Shown here: positions 61,228 through 64,000 of the stretch, piece after piece
How the letters are laid out: each line of letters begins with the position of its first letter
Position numbering within the stretch: position 1 is the stretch's first letter
NCBI RefSeq assembly: GCF_007858365.1
Contig: NZ_VFIO01000009.1
Location: 112,964-176,963, forward strand
Length of the DNA: 64,000 nucleotides
Source: Pseudomonas saxonica
GTDB lineage: Bacteria > Pseudomonadota > Gammaproteobacteria > Pseudomonadales > Pseudomonadaceae
Reading direction: 5' to 3'
Program-made: the position numbers and the translations under genes
The notes under the pieces: model-generated
Told to the model about the DNA's origin: nothing
Seen by the model: only the letters and a program-made list of their open reading frames with translations
Database searches by the model: none

Positions 61228-62085
61228 ATGAGCGAACGTCCCGAAGAGCCAAAAGCGGCTTCAGACGCCGATAGCCTGCTGCCTGTCGATGAACATGTCG
61301 AAGAAGGGCATGACGCTGAGGGCCGTAAGGTCCGGCATCGTGGTATCTATCTGCTGCCAAACCTTTTTACTACGGCGAACTTGTTCGCTGGCTTTTACTC
61401 CATCATCAACTCAATGAGCGCACAAAGTGCCATGAGTGCTGGTGATGCTGCGGGTGCAAGCAAGTATTTTGCATTTGCTGCCATCGCTATTTTTGTTGCG
61501 ATGGTGCTGGACGGCCTTGATGGTCGCGTGGCCCGAATGACTAATACTGAAAGCGCTTTTGGCGCTGAATATGATTCCTTGTCCGATATGGTCGCCTTTG
61601 GCGTCGCTCCTGCATTGCTGGCCTTTGGCTGGGCGTTGGGTGATATGGGCAAGGTCGGCTGGATGGTTGCCTTTATCTACGTCGCTGGCGCGGCTTTGCG
61701 TCTGGCGCGTTTCAATACCCAGGTTGGCACGGCAGATAAGCGCTATTTTATTGGCTTGGCAAGTCCGGCCGCTGCGGGTGTGGTTGCGGGCATCGTATGG
61801 GCATTCAGTGATTATGGTATCCAGGGTTCCAAGATGTCCTTCCTGGTGGCCCTGCTGGTTGCGGCAGCGGGTATGTTGATGGTCAGCAATATCAAGTACA
61901 ACAGCTTTAAAGAGTTGGACTTGAAGGGGAGAGTTCCGTTTGTAGCCATCCTTGCTGTGGTGCTGGTGTTTGCCGTCGTGTTCAGCGATCCCCCGCGTAT
62001 TCTGCTGATCGCATTTTTGGCGTATGCCGCATCGGGCCCTATCCAGTATTTGCTGCATCTACGTCGTAACAAAACCCGCGAGTGA
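61228..62085 (+). CDS. pssA: CDP-diacylglycerol-serine O-phosphatidyltransferase
   Basis: Integral membrane enzyme making phosphatidylserine, precursor of phosphatidylethanolamine. The 285 residues have a hydrophilic start (MSERPEEPKAASDADSLLPVDEHVEEGHD), about eight hydrophobic helices and the CDP-alcohol phosphotransferase signature DGLDGRVARMTNTESAFGAEYDSLSD. ATG 61228 has AAGG eight bases upstream; ATG 61222 is too close to it. This is the membrane-bound type II enzyme, unlike the E. coli one. Confidence 0.95.
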   Translation: MSERPEEPKAASDADSLLPVDEHVEEGHDAEGRKVRHRGIYLLPNLFTTANLFAGFYSIINSMSAQSAMSAGDAAGASKYFAFAAIAIFVAMVLDGLDGRVARMTNTESAFGAEYDSLSDMVAFGVAPALLAFGWALGDMGKVGWMVAFIYVAGAALRLARFNTQVGTADKRYFIGLASPAAAGVVAGIVWAFSDYGIQGSKMSFLVALLVAAAGMLMVSNIKYNSFKELDLKGRVPFVAILAVVLVFAVVFSDPPRILLIAFLAYAASGPIQYLLHLRRNKTRE

Positions 62086-62148
62086 TGTAATTTCTCCCAT
62101 ACTCCGTAGTCTATTGGTGCATCAGTCCTCCAATACTACGGAGTTGTC

Positions 62149-63162
62149 ATGCTCATCAAACTGCCTAAAGCGTCCGACAGTAAAGAGTCGGACGTAACGC
62201 CTGAATCCTTCTATCTATCCCGTCGTGCATTATTGGGCAGTTCGCTTGCAGGCTTGGCTGTGGGCGTGCTTCCGCGGTGGTCCAGTGCCGCCGATGCCGC
62301 TCGTTATGCCGATGTCGAGCCGAGTAAGGCGCCGAGCTGGTTCGTCGACAAGCTTGCGCAAACCAAATGGCAAGCCGTTACGGTGAAAAATGAGGCGATT
62401 ACCCCTTTCAAGGACGCAACGCACTACAACAACTTTTATGAGTTCGGCACCGACAAGGGTGACCCGGCTCAAAATGCGGGGGCGCTAAAAACAGAGCCTT
62501 GGACAGTGGTGGTGGATGGAGAGGTGGGCAAGCCTGGTCGGTATGCGCTCGAAGATTTCATGAAACCCTATCAGTTGGAGGAGCGAATTTATCGATTGCG
62601 CTGTGTTGAGGCCTGGTCAATGGTGATTCCGTGGATGGGGTTTCCGTTATCGGCCTTGCTCAAACAGGTTGAGCCGACATCCAAAGCAAAGTACATCCGT
62701 TTTGAAACATTGCAGGATCCCAAGGTGATGCCAGGACAGCGCTCTGGTTTTGCGTTGATCGATTGGCCGTATGTGGAGGGGTTGCGACTGGACGAAGCCA
62801 TGAACCCTTTGGCAATACTGGCGGTGGGGATGTATGGGCGAGAGCTGCCCAATCAGAATGGGGCGCCACTGCGTTTAGTCGTGCCATGGAAGTATGGGTT
62901 TAAAAGCGTTAAGTCGATTGTGCGAATCAGTCTGGTCGAGGAGCAGCCGAAAACCACATGGCAGAGCATCGCTGCGGATGAGTATGGCTTTTATGCCAAT
63001 GTAAACCCTCAGGTCGACCACCCGCGCTGGACGCAGGCGCGTGAGCGGCGCTTACCGAGCAGTCTTTTCAGTCCCAACGTACGTGATACACAAATGTTTA
63101 ACGGTTACGGTGATGAAGTCGCTTCTTTATATAGTGGGTTGGATTTGCGGAAGAACTATTGA
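62149..63162 (+). CDS. msrP: MsrP, periplasmic methionine-sulfoxide reductase (molybdoenzyme)
   Basis: Molybdopterin enzyme (formerly YedY) repairing oxidised methionines in periplasmic proteins. The 337 residues carry a Tat signal with twin Arg25-Arg26 in LSRRALLGSSLAGLAVG, and the molybdenum ligand Cys152 in YRLRCVEAWSMVIPWMGFPL. It overlaps the start of its membrane partner msrQ by one base. Confidence 0.96.
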   Translation: MLIKLPKASDSKESDVTPESFYLSRRALLGSSLAGLAVGVLPRWSSAADAARYADVEPSKAPSWFVDKLAQTKWQAVTVKNEAITPFKDATHYNNFYEFGTDKGDPAQNAGALKTEPWTVVVDGEVGKPGRYALEDFMKPYQLEERIYRLRCVEAWSMVIPWMGFPLSALLKQVEPTSKAKYIRFETLQDPKVMPGQRSGFALIDWPYVEGLRLDEAMNPLAILAVGMYGRELPNQNGAPLRLVVPWKYGFKSVKSIVRISLVEEQPKTTWQSIAADEYGFYANVNPQVDHPRWTQARERRLPSSLFSPNVRDTQMFNGYGDEVASLYSGLDLRKNY

Positions 63163-63776
63163 TGCGACTCTTGGTTTGGCGACTTTGCGTTTTCATGGCT
63201 GTGTGCATCTGGCCGCTGTATTGGTTATACGAGGCTTGGAGTTTTGCCTTGGGGCCAGACCCGGGAAAGGTGCTCGTAGATCGACTGGGGCTTGGAACAC
63301 TGATCCTGTTGCTGGTGACATTAAGCATGACACCCATGCATAAGCTTACTGGCTGGTCAGGGTGGATTGCTGTACGGCGACAACTTGGCTTGTGGTGCTT
63401 TACCTACGTTGTACTGCATCTGTGTGCCTACCTGTTTTTTGTTCTTGGGCTGGATTGGTCGCAGCTAGGTGTGGAGTTGCGCAAGCGTCCCTACATCATT
63501 GTCGGTAGCTTGGGCTTCCTCTGTCTGCTTGCGCTGGCCGTAACATCCAATCGTTACAGTCAAAAGCGCTTGGGAGCTCGATGGAAAAAGCTGCATCGCT
63601 TGGTGTATCTGGTTTTGGGGTTGGGCTTGCTGCATATGCTTTGGATTGTGCGGGCAGACCTTAAGGAGTGGGCGGTCTATGCATGTATAGGGGGTTGTCT
63701 TCTAGCCCTACGAATACCTGCGGTGAAGCGCCGTATTCCGCGCCTCCAGAAGAAAAAGCCATTAATAGCGTCTTAA
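63162..63776 (+). CDS. msrQ: MsrQ, heme-binding membrane subunit
   Basis: Inner-membrane b-type cytochrome (formerly YedZ) passing quinol electrons to MsrP. The 204 residues contain about six hydrophobic helices with histidines suited to heme ligation (MTPMHKLTG, VLHLCAYLF, KLHRLVYLVLGLGLLHML). The ATG at 63162 overlaps the msrP stop (TGATG); a TTG one codon earlier is less likely. The C-terminus is basic (PAVKRRIPRLQKKKP). Confidence 0.95.
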   Translation: MRLLVWRLCVFMAVCIWPLYWLYEAWSFALGPDPGKVLVDRLGLGTLILLLVTLSMTPMHKLTGWSGWIAVRRQLGLWCFTYVVLHLCAYLFFVLGLDWSQLGVELRKRPYIIVGSLGFLCLLALAVTSNRYSQKRLGARWKKLHRLVYLVLGLGLLHMLWIVRADLKEWAVYACIGGCLLALRIPAVKRRIPRLQKKKPLIAS

Positions 63777-63790
63777 TTAACAATTACCGC

Positions 63791-63818
63791 TTGACCCAGA
63801 ATTCTAACGGCCTATAAT
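63791..63818 (+). promoter_or_regulatory. rRNA-operon-type promoter 1
   Basis: TTGACC (63791-63796), 16 bases, TATAAT (63813-63818), then the GC-rich discriminator TCGCCCC. This is the upstream rRNA promoter type of pseudomonads. Confidence 0.8.
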
Positions 63819-63924
63819 TCGCCCCACTTCCGGCGCAGTCGAAACGGAAAACTCCTTGAGATTCAATGAGTTGTACGGTTTTCGGCGGTGTCAGCTTCAA
63901 GTCATCGAAGCAGGAAATGAGGTG

Positions 63925-63952
63925 TTGACAGCAGCGTGTAACGCTGTAGAAT
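63925..63952 (+). promoter_or_regulatory. rRNA-operon-type promoter 2
   Basis: TTGACA (63925-63930), 16 bases, TAGAAT (63947-63952), followed by the GC-rich TCGCCTCCCGC and the leader TAACGAGAGATCGAAAGCGCAAGTGG that precedes 16S rRNA genes in Pseudomonas. A GC-rich discriminator is the target of ppGpp/DksA control. A 16S rRNA gene should begin beyond base 64,000. Confidence 0.88.
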
Positions 63953-64000
63953 TCGCCTCCCGCTAACGAGAGATCGAAAGCGCAAGTGGTTGATGTTACA

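Overview
The window is chromosomal DNA of a Pseudomonas, most likely from outside P. aeruginosa (the P. fluorescens/P. fragi side of the genus is my guess). The whole gene order, grpE-dnaK-dnaJ-dapB-carAB-greA ... ftsH-folP-glmM-tpiA-secG ... rimP-nusA-infB-rbfA-truB-rpsO-pnp ... pgi-panCB-folK-pcnB-cbrBA-dksA ... heme transporter ... mrcB ... ilvIHC-pssA-msrPQ and then rRNA promoters, is the conserved Pseudomonas order. It also holds the genus-specific RNAs CrcZ and PrrF. I see no prophage, insertion sequence, integron or CRISPR array; this is core genome.

Layout. Bases 1-26,600 run almost entirely on the + strand: chaperones (3' part of grpE, dnaK, dnaJ), lysine and pyrimidine/arginine precursor synthesis (dapB, carA, carB), transcript elongation (greA), ribosome maturation (yhbY on -, rlmE), the FtsH protease, folate and peptidoglycan precursor enzymes, triose phosphate isomerase, SecG, tRNA-Leu(GAG), initiator tRNA, and the translation/RNA-decay cluster rimP-nusA-infB-rbfA-truB-rpsO-pnp, followed by a periplasmic BON protein. 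Bases 26,800-45,730 are on the - strand: a large AsmA-like DUF748 protein, an rRNA methyltransferase, a thiolase, a DUF2236 protein, pgi, pantothenate/folate genes, pcnB, the carbon/nitrogen control module cbrX-cbrA-cbrB-crcZ, gluQ and dksA. Bases 46,000-64,000 are mixed: an aminotransferase and sfsA, a small Rieske protein, a Fur-controlled heme ABC transporter (hmuTUV), the PrrF iron sRNA, mrcB with its probable activator lipoprotein, ilvIH-ilvC behind a long structured leader, pssA, msrPQ, and two rRNA-type promoters at the right edge that predict a 16S rRNA gene just beyond it.

Regulation is the most informative part. CbrAB with the small overlapping cbrX drives crcZ from a textbook sigma-54 promoter with a perfect TGTTAC-N14-GTAACA upstream site; CrcZ in turn titrates Hfq/Crc, and the thiolase in this window carries a candidate Hfq/Crc A-rich site at its ribosome binding site. 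A second sigma-54 promoter, with its own inverted repeat (TTGCATG-N16-CATGCAA), precedes the BON gene and has no regulator I can name. Fur sites cover the promoters of hmuTUV and prrF. The ilvIH leader folds on paper into a 16-bp closing helix enclosing several hairpins and looks like an undescribed cis-regulatory RNA; carA is preceded by an attenuator-like terminator.
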